A DNA stretch of 64,000 bases from an uncultured Lachnospiraceae bacterium (GTDB taxonomy: Bacteria; Bacillota; Clostridia; Lachnospirales; Lachnospiraceae), in the NCBI GenBank assembly GCA_900546325.1, contig URCR01000002.1, forward strand, positions 104,611 through 168,610, read 5' to 3'. Below the pieces are notes generated by a model, which saw nothing but the letters and a program-made list of their open reading frames with translations, made no database searches and was not told where the DNA came from. Position numbers and translations under genes: made by a program. Every line of letters starts with the position of its first letter. Positions within the stretch are counted from its first letter, which is position 1. Positions 9,352 to 19,273 of the stretch are shown here, in pieces.

Positions 9352-10119
9352 TCAGAAACCTTGTCCAACACTTATAGTCAGAAAATATACTTTTTGTACC
9401 CCTTTTTCTTTCATGATGCGGGCAATCTCATCAATCGTGCTTCCCGTCGTATAGATATCATCAATCAGAAGTATATTTCGCTTCGGTTTCCAGTCACTCT
9501 CCACGGAAAATGCTTTGGAAAGTGCCTTCCTTCGCTCATCTGGATTCATGGTCTTTAACGGCTTTGTCTTTTGAACTCTTCGAACTGCAAAGACCTCCAC
9601 CGGGATATCCACCCGCCTGGAAAGTTCCTTTGCCAGAACCTCCGCCTGATTGTATCCTCGTCTCTTCCTCTTGCTCTTGTGAATCGGTACCGGAACGATC
9701 ACTTCAATCTGCCATAATCTTAACAGATCAGAAAACTGCTCTGCCATCTGTCCGGCATAATATTCTGCAAACACACGGCGGTTACTATATTTGAACTGGT
9801 AGACCGACTGTGATACCGGCGGTTTGTGGAGCCACAAACTCCTTCCCTGCTCATACAAATGTGTCGTCTTCTGACAGTCATAGCAGTATTCCTGCTCCTC
9901 ATAGCGAACCGGCTTCCCGCATTTCTTGCAGCGCGGCTCCTGAATCAACTTAACTTCCTTCCTGCATTCTTCACAAATCCCCTCCGAAGCCACTGCTCCG
10001 CAAAATACACATGTCGTCGGATAGAGCATCTCCAGGATCTTGCGCCAGACGATTTCCAATTTTCGTTTTCCTTCCGTTTCTCTTTTACTTTCCTTCCGTT
10101 TCTCTGTTTTTTCTATCAT
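9352..10119 (-). CDS. ComF-family phosphoribosyltransferase-like protein
   Basis: A 255-aa protein with an N-terminal zinc-ribbon region (CVFCG, CEEC, CKKCGK and CYDC pairs, about residues 37-80) and a C-terminal phosphoribosyltransferase fold. The latter carries the diagnostic PRPP loop LLIDDIYTTGST (about 215-227). ComF proteins act in uptake of transforming DNA in Bacillus and Haemophilus; many Firmicutes keep one without proven competence. The start is uncertain: the ATG at 10119 has no clear ribosome site, and a TTG at 10059 or the ATG at 10029 would give a more usual N-terminus. It follows recD2 by 5 bp, so the two form an operon. Confidence 0.85.
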   Translation of the reverse strand: MIEKTEKRKESKRETEGKRKLEIVWRKILEMLYPTTCVFCGAVASEGICEECRKEVKLIQEPRCKKCGKPVRYEEQEYCYDCQKTTHLYEQGRSLWLHKPPVSQSVYQFKYSNRRVFAEYYAGQMAEQFSDLLRLWQIEVIVPVPIHKSKRKRRGYNQAEVLAKELSRRVDIPVEVFAVRRVQKTKPLKTMNPDERRKALSKAFSVESDWKPKRNILLIDDIYTTGSTIDEIARIMKEKGVQKVYFLTISVGQGF

Positions 10120-10124
10120 CTGTA

Positions 10125-12347
10125 TTATAAGACACTTTCGTACCGCTCCCTGATTGCTTCTGCCAGGCTCGTATATCGTTTCTGCTCACTCTGATTCTGG
10201 ATCATCTCATAAAAAGTACGCTCATCTCCCACCAGTGTAACACATTTTTTTGCTCTTGTGATCGCTGTATATAATAAATTTCTATGGTACAGCAGCCGCG
10301 GTCCCGGCAGAAGCGGAATCACAACTGCAGGATATTCACTCCCCTGGGATTTATGTATCGTGATCGCATATGCCAGCTCCAGTTCCTCCAGCATTTTGAA
10401 GGAATATTCTACCTGCTTTCCTTCTTCATACTCCACGGTCATAATTTCCTGATAATGGTCAATCTTCTTGACGATCCCCATATCTCCGTTAAAAATGCCG
10501 ACGCCTTTGTCTACCGTCAATCCATATTTCGTTTGGACTTCCCACTCCAGCTGGTAATTATTCTTGATCTGCATGACCTTGTCACCGACCCGGAATTTCT
10601 TATTCCCATATTCTTTTTCCTCTTTCTTTCTGTCCGGCGGATTCAGATATTCCTGCAAAATCACATTGAGACGTTCTACCCCGATCAGTCCCTTTTTCAT
10701 CGGTGTGAGCACCTGGATCTCATGCATCGGTGCATCTACATACTTCGGCATTTTCTCTTTTACAAGCTGGATGATGATGCTGATGATTACATTCGCATCC
10801 TGCCTTTTTAAGAAGAAGAAATCCCTCCCCTTATTTTCCAGCTCAACCCTCTCTCCATTGTTGATCTTATGGGCATTGACTACAATATCGCTCTCCCCTG
10901 CCTGGCGGAAAATCTTATTGAGCCGCACAACCGGAAAACATTCGGATTTGATCATATCTTTTAGCACACTTCCCGCCCCCACAGACGGAAGCTGATTGAC
11001 ATCCCCCACGAGGATCAAATGTGTTCCGACCATCACCGCTTTCAAGAGCGCATGGAATAAAGACAGATCTACCATCGACATCTCATCAATGATAATCACA
11101 TCTGCCTCCAGAGGGTTCTCTTCATTTCTTCCGAATCCTCCTGCCTGATCGCTCTCAGGATTTCCGTTAACCTCCAGCAGTCTGTGTAATGTCTGTGCCT
11201 CACAGCCGGTCGCCTCTGTCATCCGCTTTGCCGCACGTCCGGTTGGTGCAGCCAGATAAATATTCAGCCCTTCGCTCTCAAAAAAATGGATCATTGCATT
11301 GATCGTTGTTGTTTTCCCGGTTCCCGGACCTCCGGTCAACACAAGCAGACCGTTTTTCACCGCTTCTTTTACCGCCGTCCGCTGCAGTTCATCCAACGAC
11401 AGTTCGGCATACTCTTCAATCTTTCTCAGCCGCTTTTCAAGATAATCTTCTCCCACTTCGTTTTTGATATCCAGATCATACAACATTTTCGCAGTATTCA
11501 GTTCCAGATAATAAAAATGGGAGGCATACACTCGCTTTCCCTCAGACTTTTCCTTGACGACAATCTTCTTTTCCATACACAGATCCATCAGATGGCGCTC
11601 CATATCTTCAATCTCCACCTGCAAGAGCTGACTTGTCCTGGCAAGCAATGTCTGTTCCGGGAGATAGACATGTCCCTCCCCAACAGCCTGAAGCAAAGTG
11701 TAAAAGATACCGCTCCGAATCCGGAAATCAGAGTCTGTATGAATCCCTACTTTTGCGGCAATCTCATCAGCAGTCTTAAATCCAACCCCCTCTACATGAT
11801 CCGCCAGCTGATACGGATTCTGCTCGATCACACGGTAAATACTCTGCCCATAATGCTGGTAAATCTTCGCTGCAAGCGTCGTCGAAATGCCATATTTCTG
11901 CAAATACAGCATCGCCTGCCGCATTTCCTTCTTCTCCTCCACCTGGACTGCGATTTCCCTCGCCAGTCTTTCGCTGATTCCCTTAATTTCTACCAGGCGC
12001 TCCGGTTCTTCCTCGATAATGCGGAAGGTATCCCCTTTAAATTTTCTCACAATCCTCCCTGCCAGTGCACTTCCAAGTCCCTTGATCGCGCCGGAGCCAA
12101 GATAAACCTCTATGGAATGGAGATCTTCCGGCTCTTTCACCCGATACTCCTGCACCTGAAGCTGCGATCCATACACTGCGTGATTCGTATATTCCCCGGA
12201 GATTTCCATAAACTCTCCCTCGCTGATATAATGAAACATCCCGACACAAGTCAGATCACCATCTTCATTGTGCAGATGAAACACTGTATAACCATTGTCT
12301 TCATTGCGGAACACGATATGCTCCACATATCCGATTATTTTCTCCAT
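10125..12347 (-). CDS. recD2: RecD2-type ATP-dependent DNA helicase
   Basis: A 740-aa SF1B 5'-3' helicase of the RecD2 class, which works without RecBC. An OB-like N-terminal domain and helix-hairpin-helix motifs (IKGLGSALAGRIV, EGVGFKTADEI) precede the motor. The motor has Walker A GGPGTGKTTT (about residue 340), the DEMSMVDL Walker B, VGDVNQLPSVG, and a C-terminal UvrD-like motif with AITIHKSQGSEYPAV. The start at 12347 is preferred: it gives the usual MEKIIGYVEHIVFRN beginning and has a GGGAAAG stretch upstream. The in-frame ATG at 12386 has none. The 270 bp upstream hold only AT-rich sequence and a long-range inverted repeat around CATAGGCT. Confidence 0.93.
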   Translation of the reverse strand: MEKIIGYVEHIVFRNEDNGYTVFHLHNEDGDLTCVGMFHYISEGEFMEISGEYTNHAVYGSQLQVQEYRVKEPEDLHSIEVYLGSGAIKGLGSALAGRIVRKFKGDTFRIIEEEPERLVEIKGISERLAREIAVQVEEKKEMRQAMLYLQKYGISTTLAAKIYQHYGQSIYRVIEQNPYQLADHVEGVGFKTADEIAAKVGIHTDSDFRIRSGIFYTLLQAVGEGHVYLPEQTLLARTSQLLQVEIEDMERHLMDLCMEKKIVVKEKSEGKRVYASHFYYLELNTAKMLYDLDIKNEVGEDYLEKRLRKIEEYAELSLDELQRTAVKEAVKNGLLVLTGGPGTGKTTTINAMIHFFESEGLNIYLAAPTGRAAKRMTEATGCEAQTLHRLLEVNGNPESDQAGGFGRNEENPLEADVIIIDEMSMVDLSLFHALLKAVMVGTHLILVGDVNQLPSVGAGSVLKDMIKSECFPVVRLNKIFRQAGESDIVVNAHKINNGERVELENKGRDFFFLKRQDANVIISIIIQLVKEKMPKYVDAPMHEIQVLTPMKKGLIGVERLNVILQEYLNPPDRKKEEKEYGNKKFRVGDKVMQIKNNYQLEWEVQTKYGLTVDKGVGIFNGDMGIVKKIDHYQEIMTVEYEEGKQVEYSFKMLEELELAYAITIHKSQGSEYPAVVIPLLPGPRLLYHRNLLYTAITRAKKCVTLVGDERTFYEMIQNQSEQKRYTSLAEAIRERYESVL

Positions 12348-12614
12348 GCTTCTACTCTTTCCCTTTTCTTTCAAATCGGTTTCCATCGTACCATGTTTTC
12401 AAAACCATGGAAACTCCTTTGTAGATTGCTTTTCAGAAAATACACATTTTCCCGCTATCACATAAAAATATATGTAAAAACTGCCGTAAACTAAATCTTT
12501 CATCCAAACTTTGTCATAGGCTTTTCCATTCCTCTGACTGTTCTTCTGACTTCCTTACTTCCCGGCAGCCTATGCTCTGCATTTTTTATCATTTTTCGTA
12601 AAATCCAAACCAGA

Positions 12615-13604
12615 CTAAGAGCTTCTTCTCATCCCGGTAACTTCCGCAAATTGCCCGCTTCCAACTGCAACAACCTTCATCGGGTCTTCTGTTACCATCG
12701 TCCGGATCCCCGTCTTCTCCTCGATCAGTTCATCCAGCCCCCTAAGGAGTGCGCCTCCCCCGGTCAGCATAATTCCGCGCTCTAAAATATCCGCTGACAG
12801 TTCCGGCGGTGTCTGCTCCAGCACATGGATGACTGCCTCCACGATCTGCTCTGCCACTTCCCTCAGAACCGCCTCTGTCTCCGAGGAGGTCACGGTCACA
12901 GTTTTAGGGAGTCCTGTCACAAGATTCCGCCCCCGGATTTCCATCTCCAGTTCTTCTTCAAGTGGATAGACGGTTCCCACTTTGATCTTGATCTCTTCCG
13001 CTGTGCGGTCCCCCACCAGCAGATTCTGCTTCTTTCTCATATGGCGCGCAATCGCCTCATCAAAATCATCTCCCGCCGTCTTCACGGAAGTATGGACAAC
13101 CGCCGCTCCGAGTGAGATCACCGCCACATCCGTCGTTCCCCCGCCGATGTCCACGATCATATTTCCAAACGGTTTCATAATATCAAGCCCGGCGCCGATC
13201 GCTGCCGCCACCGGCTCTTCCACGAGACAGACTTCTCTTGCTCCCGCCGCATATGCAGCTTCCTCCACAGCCTTCTGCTCCACTTCCGTGATCTGGCATG
13301 GAACGCAAATGCTGATTCTAGGTTTCTTCAGTGTCCTTCTTCCAAGCGACTTCTGCACAAAATATTTGATCATCTTCTCTGTAACCGTGTAGTCTGACAC
13401 GACACCTTTTTGCAGAGGTCTGATCGCAATGATATTCCCCGGCGTCCTGCCAAGCATCAGTCTGGCCTCTTCCCCGATCGCTTTTATCTCCTTCGTATCC
13501 CGGTCAAGCGCCACGACAGATGGCTCCTTTAGCACGACCCCTTTGCCCTTTATGAACACGAGCACGCTTGCAGTTCCCAGATCAATTCCGATATCTGCCG
13601 ACAT
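12615..13604 (-). CDS. mreB: MreB-family actin-like cell-shape protein
   Basis: A 329-aa bacterial actin. The nucleotide-binding blocks are intact: IGIDLGTASV at the N-terminus (phosphate 1), VDIGGGTTDVAVIS (phosphate 2, about 155-168) and LTGGGALLRGLDE (adenosine site, about 285). It polymerises under the membrane and guides lateral wall synthesis. Length agrees with MreB/Mbl. The ATG at 13604 has AAAGGAG 7 bp upstream. No mreC or mreD lies beside it, so this may be a stand-alone paralogue of the Mbl type; the sequence alone does not separate MreB from Mbl. It is 41 bp downstream of uvrA. Confidence 0.92.
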   Translation of the reverse strand: MSADIGIDLGTASVLVFIKGKGVVLKEPSVVALDRDTKEIKAIGEEARLMLGRTPGNIIAIRPLQKGVVSDYTVTEKMIKYFVQKSLGRRTLKKPRISICVPCQITEVEQKAVEEAAYAAGAREVCLVEEPVAAAIGAGLDIMKPFGNMIVDIGGGTTDVAVISLGAAVVHTSVKTAGDDFDEAIARHMRKKQNLLVGDRTAEEIKIKVGTVYPLEEELEMEIRGRNLVTGLPKTVTVTSSETEAVLREVAEQIVEAVIHVLEQTPPELSADILERGIMLTGGGALLRGLDELIEEKTGIRTMVTEDPMKVVAVGSGQFAEVTGMRRSS

Positions 13605-13645
13605 CTCGATTCTCCTTTCCTCATCTTCGTCTGTCTGTTTTTCGT

Positions 13646-16495
13646 CTATTCACCCTGCTGCAGCATCGGCGCAATATATTTACCTGTGTAAGAACACTTC
13701 GAAGCTGCAACCTGTTCCGGTGTTCCTTTTGCGATCACCGTTCCTCCTTTGTCTCCTCCTTCCGGACCGATATCAATAAGATAATCCGCCGTCTTAATCA
13801 CATCCAGATTATGCTCGATCACTACAACTGTATTTCCATCTGCGGAAAGCTTCTGCAAAATTTCCGTAAGCTTATGCACATCCGCAAAATGCAGTCCGGT
13901 TGTCGGCTCATCCAGGATATAGACCGTTTTTCCGGTGCTTCGCTTGCTCAGTTCCGCCGCAAGCTTAATCCGCTGTGCCTCTCCACCAGACAATGTTGTG
14001 GATGGCTGTCCAAGACGGATATAAGACAGTCCGACATCATATAACGTCTCCATTTTTCTGCGGATGCTCGGCACATTCTCAAAGAAATGAAGTGCTTCCT
14101 CCACAGTCATATTGAGTACATCATAAATATTTTTCCCTTTATATTTTACCTCCAACGTCTCGCGGTTATACCTCTTTCCGTGACAAACTTCACATGGCAC
14201 GTAGACATCCGGCAAAAAGTGCATTTCAATCTTCAGGATTCCATCTCCACTGCACGCCTCACATCGTCCGCCCTTGACATTAAAGCTGAATCTTCCCTTC
14301 TTATAGCCTCTCGCCTTCGCATCTGCAGTTGCCGCAAACAGATCGCGGATCAGATCAAACACTCCTGTGTAGGTCGCAGGATTGGATCTCGGTGTTCTCC
14401 CGATCGGGGACTGGTCAATGTTGATTACCTTATCTACCTGTTCCAGGCCTTCTACCCGCGTGTGTTTTCCCGGGATTGTCCGGGCGCGATTCAGTTCTTT
14501 TGCCAGCGCTTTATATAGGATCTCATTCACAAGGGAACTTTTTCCGGATCCTGAGACTCCGGTCACACACGTCATGACTCCAAGCGGGATTTCCACATCG
14601 ATGTTCTTTAAGTTATTCTCCCTCGCTCCGATGATCTTCAGAAATCCTTTCGGCTCCCTTCTCACTTCCGGCACCGGAATCTTCTTTCGTCCGCTTAGAT
14701 ACGCACCCGTCACAGATTTCCTATTTTTCATAATCTCTTTCGCCGTACCTGCCGCCACAACTTCTCCGCCGTGCTCTCCTGCCCCCGGACCGATATCGAC
14801 GATATAATCTGCTTCCTTCATCGTATCCTCGTCATGCTCTACAACAATCAGTGTATTTCCAAGATCTCTTAAATGCTTCAGCGTCTTTAACAGCTTGTCA
14901 TTGTCCCTCTGATGCAGCCCGATACTCGGCTCATCCAGAATATATGCCACTCCCACAAGCCCGGAGCCGATCTGAGTCGCCAGACGGATCCTCTGTGCCT
15001 CACCTCCGGAAAGTGTTCCCGTTGCCCGGGAAAGTGTGAGATAATCCAGTCCGACATCCATCAGAAAGTTGGTCCGGGCTTTGATCTCCTTTAAAATCTG
15101 TCCGCCGATCAATTCCTGCGTATCTGTCAGTACAAGTTCCTCAAGAAATTTCTGGAGTTTCTCAATCGACAATGCCGTCACTTCTGCGATATTCATTCCA
15201 CCGACAGTCACCGCAAGAGCCTCCTTCTTCAAACGCTGTCCTCCGCAAGTATGACACGGTGTTATCCTCATAAAAGATTCATACTCCGCTTTCATTGTCT
15301 CAGAACTTGTCTCCCGGTAGCGGCGTTCCACATTCCTAAGAAGTCCCTCAAATGCAACATCATAAACACCTTCCCCGCGCTGTCCTTTATAATATACTTT
15401 CACTTCCCTTCCATCTGTTCCGTGAATCAGCACATGCTGCACCGTCTCCGGATAGTCCTCAAACGGTGTATCCAGATCAAATCCATATTCCTTACAGAGT
15501 GCCTCCAGGATCGCTCTTGTAAAACTTCCCTTATCTGTGCAGGACTGCCATCCAAGCACCGTGATTGCTCCGTCATTGATGCTGAGTGTCTTGTCCGGGA
15601 TCATCAGGTCGATATCAAATTCCATCTTATACCCAAGACCGTAGCAGTCCGGACATGCCCCGAACGGGTTATTGAACGAAAAACTTCTCGGCTCAATCTC
15701 CTCAATACTGATTCCACAGTCCGGGCATGCAAAACTCTGGCTGAAGTTCAATGTTTCTCCGCCGATCACATCCACCTGGAGCAGCCCTTCCGCCAGCGCC
15801 AGTACACTCTCTATCGAATCTGACAGTCTTTTCTCGATTCCTTCCCGTACGATCAGACGATCCACAACGATTTCAATATGATGCTTGATATTCTTGTCCA
15901 GCACAATCTCCTCTGTCAGTTCATACATATTTCCATCTACGCGTACACGGACATACCCACTCTTCTTCGCCTTCTCAAACAGCTTCGCATGAGTTCCCTT
16001 GCGCCCTCTGACTACCGGAGCAAGTAACTGGATCTTCGTTCCTTCCGGCAGTTCCATGATCTGATCTGTCATCTGATCTACCGTCTGTTTTTTGATCTCC
16101 TTCCCGCACTTTGGACAGTGTGGGATACCAATCCTCGCGTACAGTAATCGGAAATAGTCATAAATCTCCGTCACGGTTCCGACCGTCGACCGCGGATTTC
16201 GGTTCGTAGACTTCTGATCGATCGAGATCGCCGGGGAAAGGCCTTCGATACTCTCCACATCCGGCTTCTCCATCTGACCAAGAAACTGTCTCGCGTAGGA
16301 GGACAAAGACTCCATATATCTTCTCTGCCCCTCCGCATAAATCGTATCAAATGCCAGTGAAGACTTTCCGGAACCACTCAGCCCTGTCAATACGACAAGT
16401 TCATTTCTCGGAATGTCCACATCAATATTTTTCAAATTGTGCTCATTTGCACCTCTGATCTTAATGTACTGCTTCTTTTCTGCTTTGCGTGCCAT
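13646..16495 (-). CDS. uvrA: Excinuclease ABC subunit A
   Basis: A 949-aa DNA-damage sensor of nucleotide excision repair. It has two ABC-type ATPase modules with Walker A loops GLSGSGKSSLAF (near residue 38) and GVSGSGKSSLVN (near 645). ABC signatures (LSGGEAQRIRLA, LSGGEAQRIKLA) and zinc-binding CxxC pairs (CPDC, CHTCGG, CEACSGDG, CEVCHG) are visible. UvrA dimers load UvrB onto damaged DNA. Length is normal and no frame problems are seen. It lies 36 bp after uvrB and is probably in one transcript with it, so it would share any SOS control coming from upstream. Confidence 0.97.
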   Translation of the reverse strand: MARKAEKKQYIKIRGANEHNLKNIDVDIPRNELVVLTGLSGSGKSSLAFDTIYAEGQRRYMESLSSYARQFLGQMEKPDVESIEGLSPAISIDQKSTNRNPRSTVGTVTEIYDYFRLLYARIGIPHCPKCGKEIKKQTVDQMTDQIMELPEGTKIQLLAPVVRGRKGTHAKLFEKAKKSGYVRVRVDGNMYELTEEIVLDKNIKHHIEIVVDRLIVREGIEKRLSDSIESVLALAEGLLQVDVIGGETLNFSQSFACPDCGISIEEIEPRSFSFNNPFGACPDCYGLGYKMEFDIDLMIPDKTLSINDGAITVLGWQSCTDKGSFTRAILEALCKEYGFDLDTPFEDYPETVQHVLIHGTDGREVKVYYKGQRGEGVYDVAFEGLLRNVERRYRETSSETMKAEYESFMRITPCHTCGGQRLKKEALAVTVGGMNIAEVTALSIEKLQKFLEELVLTDTQELIGGQILKEIKARTNFLMDVGLDYLTLSRATGTLSGGEAQRIRLATQIGSGLVGVAYILDEPSIGLHQRDNDKLLKTLKHLRDLGNTLIVVEHDEDTMKEADYIVDIGPGAGEHGGEVVAAGTAKEIMKNRKSVTGAYLSGRKKIPVPEVRREPKGFLKIIGARENNLKNIDVEIPLGVMTCVTGVSGSGKSSLVNEILYKALAKELNRARTIPGKHTRVEGLEQVDKVINIDQSPIGRTPRSNPATYTGVFDLIRDLFAATADAKARGYKKGRFSFNVKGGRCEACSGDGILKIEMHFLPDVYVPCEVCHGKRYNRETLEVKYKGKNIYDVLNMTVEEALHFFENVPSIRRKMETLYDVGLSYIRLGQPSTTLSGGEAQRIKLAAELSKRSTGKTVYILDEPTTGLHFADVHKLTEILQKLSADGNTVVVIEHNLDVIKTADYLIDIGPEGGDKGGTVIAKGTPEQVAASKCSYTGKYIAPMLQQGE

Positions 16496-16531
16496 TTCCT
16501 ACCTCTTCTTTTCTTCTATTCTTTGTCTTTA

Positions 16532-18520
16532 CTATTCCTCAATCTCCTGCAGTTTTTTCTTAAATGCAATCAGCTGGTCTCTCAGCTCTGCTGCCGCCTC
16601 GAAATTCAGTTCCGCTGCCGCTTTCTTCATCTTCTTATTAATGTCCTTAATGACAGCCTGTAATTCCTTTTCACTCATAGATTCCGGATCTTTTTCCAGC
16701 TTCATCTCGTCTGAAGATACTTTTTTCGAAATACTGATCAGATCCCGCACCGATTTGTGTATCGTCTGCGGTGTGATCCCATGTTTCTCATTGTATTCCA
16801 TCTGCACCTGACGTCTTCGCTTTGTCTCTTCAATGGCGGCCTTCATGGAATCTGTCATCGTGTCTGCATACATGATCACATGTCCCTCTGCATTTCTCGC
16901 AGCACGACCAATCGTCTGGATCAGTGATGTCTCCGAACGGAGGAATCCTTCCTTGTCCGCATCGAGAATCGCAACAAGTGTGATCTCCGGAATGTCCAGC
17001 CCTTCCCGAAGAAGGTTGATCCCCACAAGAACATCAAACACATCCATACGCATATCACGAATAATCTCTGTACGTTCCAGGGTATCAATGTCCGAATGAA
17101 GATATTTTACCCGGATTCCAAGTTCTCTCATATAATCTGTCAGATCCTCTGCCATCCTCTTCGTCAGCGTTGTGATCAGAACCTTGTTCTTCTTGGCAAT
17201 CTCCTTATTTACTTCACCGACCAGATCATCAATCTGCCCTTCCACCGGACGTACCTCCACCTCCGGATCCAGCAGTCCGGTCGGGCGGATCACCTGTTCC
17301 GCTCGCAAAAGTTCATTTTTCTCCTCATACTCTCCCGGTGTCGCTGAAACAAACAACATCTGGTTGACCTTACTTTCGAATTCTTCAAAATTCAGCGGGC
17401 GGTTGTCCAGCGCCGAAGGAAGCCTAAATCCATAGTCCACCAAAGTCTTCTTGCGGGATCGGTCCCCCGCATACATTCCTCCGATCTGCGGAATGGTCTT
17501 ATGGGACTCATCGATCATAATTATGAAATCATCCGGGAAATAATCAATCAATGTGTGCGGTGCTTCTCCCGGCTTTAATCCCGTCAGGTGTCTGGAATAA
17601 TTCTCAATTCCCGAACAGAATCCTGTCTCTCTCATCATCTCAATATCGAAATTCGTCCGCTCCGCGATTCTCTGTGCCTCCAGAAGCTTGTCCTCACTCT
17701 TAAAGTACCGAACCTGCTCCTCCAGTTCCTCCTCAATCGCCCTCGTTGCCCGGTCAATGCTCTCTTTCGACACAACATAGTGTGATGCCGGAAAAATCGC
17801 AGCATGATTCAGTTCACTCTTAATCTCCCCGGTCAGAAGATCAATCTCCGTGATCCGTTCGATCTCATCCCCAAAAAACTCCACCCGGATCGCATAATCT
17901 TCCGAGATTGCCGGAAAAATCTCCAGCACATCCCCTCTTACCCGGAAAGTTCCACGCTTAAAATCCATATCATTTCTGTCATACTGAATCTCGATGAGCT
18001 TCGCAATAACTTCATCCCGGTCCTTGATCATACCCGGCCTGAGCGAGATCACCATCTCCTGATAATCAATCGGCGAACCCAGTCCATAGATGCAGGACAC
18101 ACTCGCCACAATGATCACATCCCTTCGCTCCGACAATGCCGCCGTGGCAGAGTGACGGAGCTTATCAATCTCATCATTGATTGCTGAATCCTTGGCAATG
18201 TAGGTGTCAGAAGATGGGACATAGGCTTCTGGTTGATAGTAATCGTAGTAGCTCACGAAATATTCGACTGCGTTATTCGGGAAGAATTCTTTGAATTCTC
18301 CATAGAGCTGTGCCGCTAAGGTTTTATTGTGAGCTATGATTAATGTCGGTTTATTCAATTGTTGAATGACATTCGCCATCGTAAATGTCTTACCCGAGCC
18401 GGTAACACCAAGAAGGGTCTGGCATTGATTGCCTTCTTTGAAGCCATTTACAAGCTGGTCTATGGCTTGTGGTTGGTCGCCGGTTGGGGCGTATTCTGAG
18501 ATTAATTCAAAATGATCCAT
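16532..18520 (-). CDS. uvrB: Excinuclease ABC subunit B (mosaic 5' end suspected)
   Basis: A 662-aa helicase-like subunit that verifies damage and recruits UvrC. Visible parts are Walker A GVTGSGKTFT (about residue 40), the beta-hairpin region around VSYYDYYQPEAYVP (about 92-105), DESHKTIPQIGGMY, helicase motifs with QTIGRAARN, and the C-terminal UVR domain (about 622-660) that contacts UvrC. AGGAGGAAG stands just before the ATG. By eye, roughly the first 110 codons (18190-18520) use A/T-ending and other codons (CAA, AAT, TTA, TTG) unlike the rest of the gene. A second, diverged copy of codons 1-26 lies at 21057-21134. This suggests that the 5' part was imported together with the upstream islet. 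Confidence 0.96.
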   Translation of the reverse strand: MDHFELISEYAPTGDQPQAIDQLVNGFKEGNQCQTLLGVTGSGKTFTMANVIQQLNKPTLIIAHNKTLAAQLYGEFKEFFPNNAVEYFVSYYDYYQPEAYVPSSDTYIAKDSAINDEIDKLRHSATAALSERRDVIIVASVSCIYGLGSPIDYQEMVISLRPGMIKDRDEVIAKLIEIQYDRNDMDFKRGTFRVRGDVLEIFPAISEDYAIRVEFFGDEIERITEIDLLTGEIKSELNHAAIFPASHYVVSKESIDRATRAIEEELEEQVRYFKSEDKLLEAQRIAERTNFDIEMMRETGFCSGIENYSRHLTGLKPGEAPHTLIDYFPDDFIIMIDESHKTIPQIGGMYAGDRSRKKTLVDYGFRLPSALDNRPLNFEEFESKVNQMLFVSATPGEYEEKNELLRAEQVIRPTGLLDPEVEVRPVEGQIDDLVGEVNKEIAKKNKVLITTLTKRMAEDLTDYMRELGIRVKYLHSDIDTLERTEIIRDMRMDVFDVLVGINLLREGLDIPEITLVAILDADKEGFLRSETSLIQTIGRAARNAEGHVIMYADTMTDSMKAAIEETKRRRQVQMEYNEKHGITPQTIHKSVRDLISISKKVSSDEMKLEKDPESMSEKELQAVIKDINKKMKKAAAELNFEAAAELRDQLIAFKKKLQEIEE

Positions 18521-18538
18521 GTAGCTTCCTCCTGTTAT

Positions 18539-19198
18539 CTATTCCAACATCCCATCAATACTTAAATCCATACTTTGCGCAAAAACTTCTATCATCCAGT
18601 CTTCTGATCCCCATCCTATATCTGCTTCAACAATTATATCGTTTTTCAACGGAACTCTATACAACTTCAACCTCCGTGCTCGTTCCTCGGAATCAATAAA
18701 AAATGGAGAATCAACTTCACCAAACAAGTAAAAATCACCTTGGATTACCTTACAATTCGAACAATGATTTGCCAAGTATGAACTTTGGATTGTCTTAGAA
18801 TATGATTCATAATATCCGTATTTATCCTTCAAATAATTTAACACCTTCTCTGGCAAAGGATAAATGTGTGAAGCAATATGTATTTCATCATCTTCAAAAC
18901 TCCATGCTTTCTCAGCTCCATATAGTTCTGGATTACAGACATCAAAATATTTTTTTACTCCATATCCAATGACCTGTGTCAAATTTCTACATTTAAAACA
19001 CGTATGAAGCCCTTCTACAATATAGAAATAATCGCACAAAATGTAAACTTGCTCTTTATCACCAAGAATCCATTTTATAAATTTGTGATAATCTTTTCGC
19101 TTTTCTACATACCACTTTTTTAATTGTGGATTCCATTTTGCACCTAAAACTTTAGCTTCATCTTTTTCCTCATAAGGTACCTTTAAAATTAATGCCAT
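18539..19198 (-). CDS. DUF5710-domain protein with CxxC pairs, function unknown
   Basis: A 219-aa soluble protein. Residues 1-40 match the DUF5710 pattern (VPYEEKDEAKVLGAKWNP followed by KKWYV), a small domain often fused to nucleic-acid or DNA-mobility proteins. The middle and C-terminal parts carry two CxxC pairs (CFKC about residue 67, CSNC about 147) that could bind zinc. The rest is not recognised. It lies 75 bp after the YhcG-like gene and only 18 bp before uvrB, with no terminator seen on either side, so it should be co-transcribed with both. The gene is AT-rich relative to uvrB and uvrA, consistent with transfer as part of the islet. Confidence 0.68.
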   Translation of the reverse strand: MALILKVPYEEKDEAKVLGAKWNPQLKKWYVEKRKDYHKFIKWILGDKEQVYILCDYFYIVEGLHTCFKCRNLTQVIGYGVKKYFDVCNPELYGAEKAWSFEDDEIHIASHIYPLPEKVLNYLKDKYGYYESYSKTIQSSYLANHCSNCKVIQGDFYLFGEVDSPFFIDSEERARRLKLYRVPLKNDIIVEADIGWGSEDWMIEVFAQSMDLSIDGMLE

Positions 19199-19273
19199 TT
19201 TTATATTCTCCCTAATAAACTAACTCAAATAAAACTTTCATCTTAATTTATCTCCATTACACTTCCAAATTTA

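Noticed and set aside
12387..12614. Palindrome CCATG...CATGG beside recD2 as an SOS or other operator
   Set aside because: It lacks the GAAC-N4-GTTC core, has an indel between arms, and no promoter alignment supports it.
13646..16495. Long plus-strand frames opposite uvrA, recD2 and other genes (up to 402 codons)
   Set aside because: They mirror the codon structure of the real genes, lack ribosome sites, and their translations show no domain pattern.
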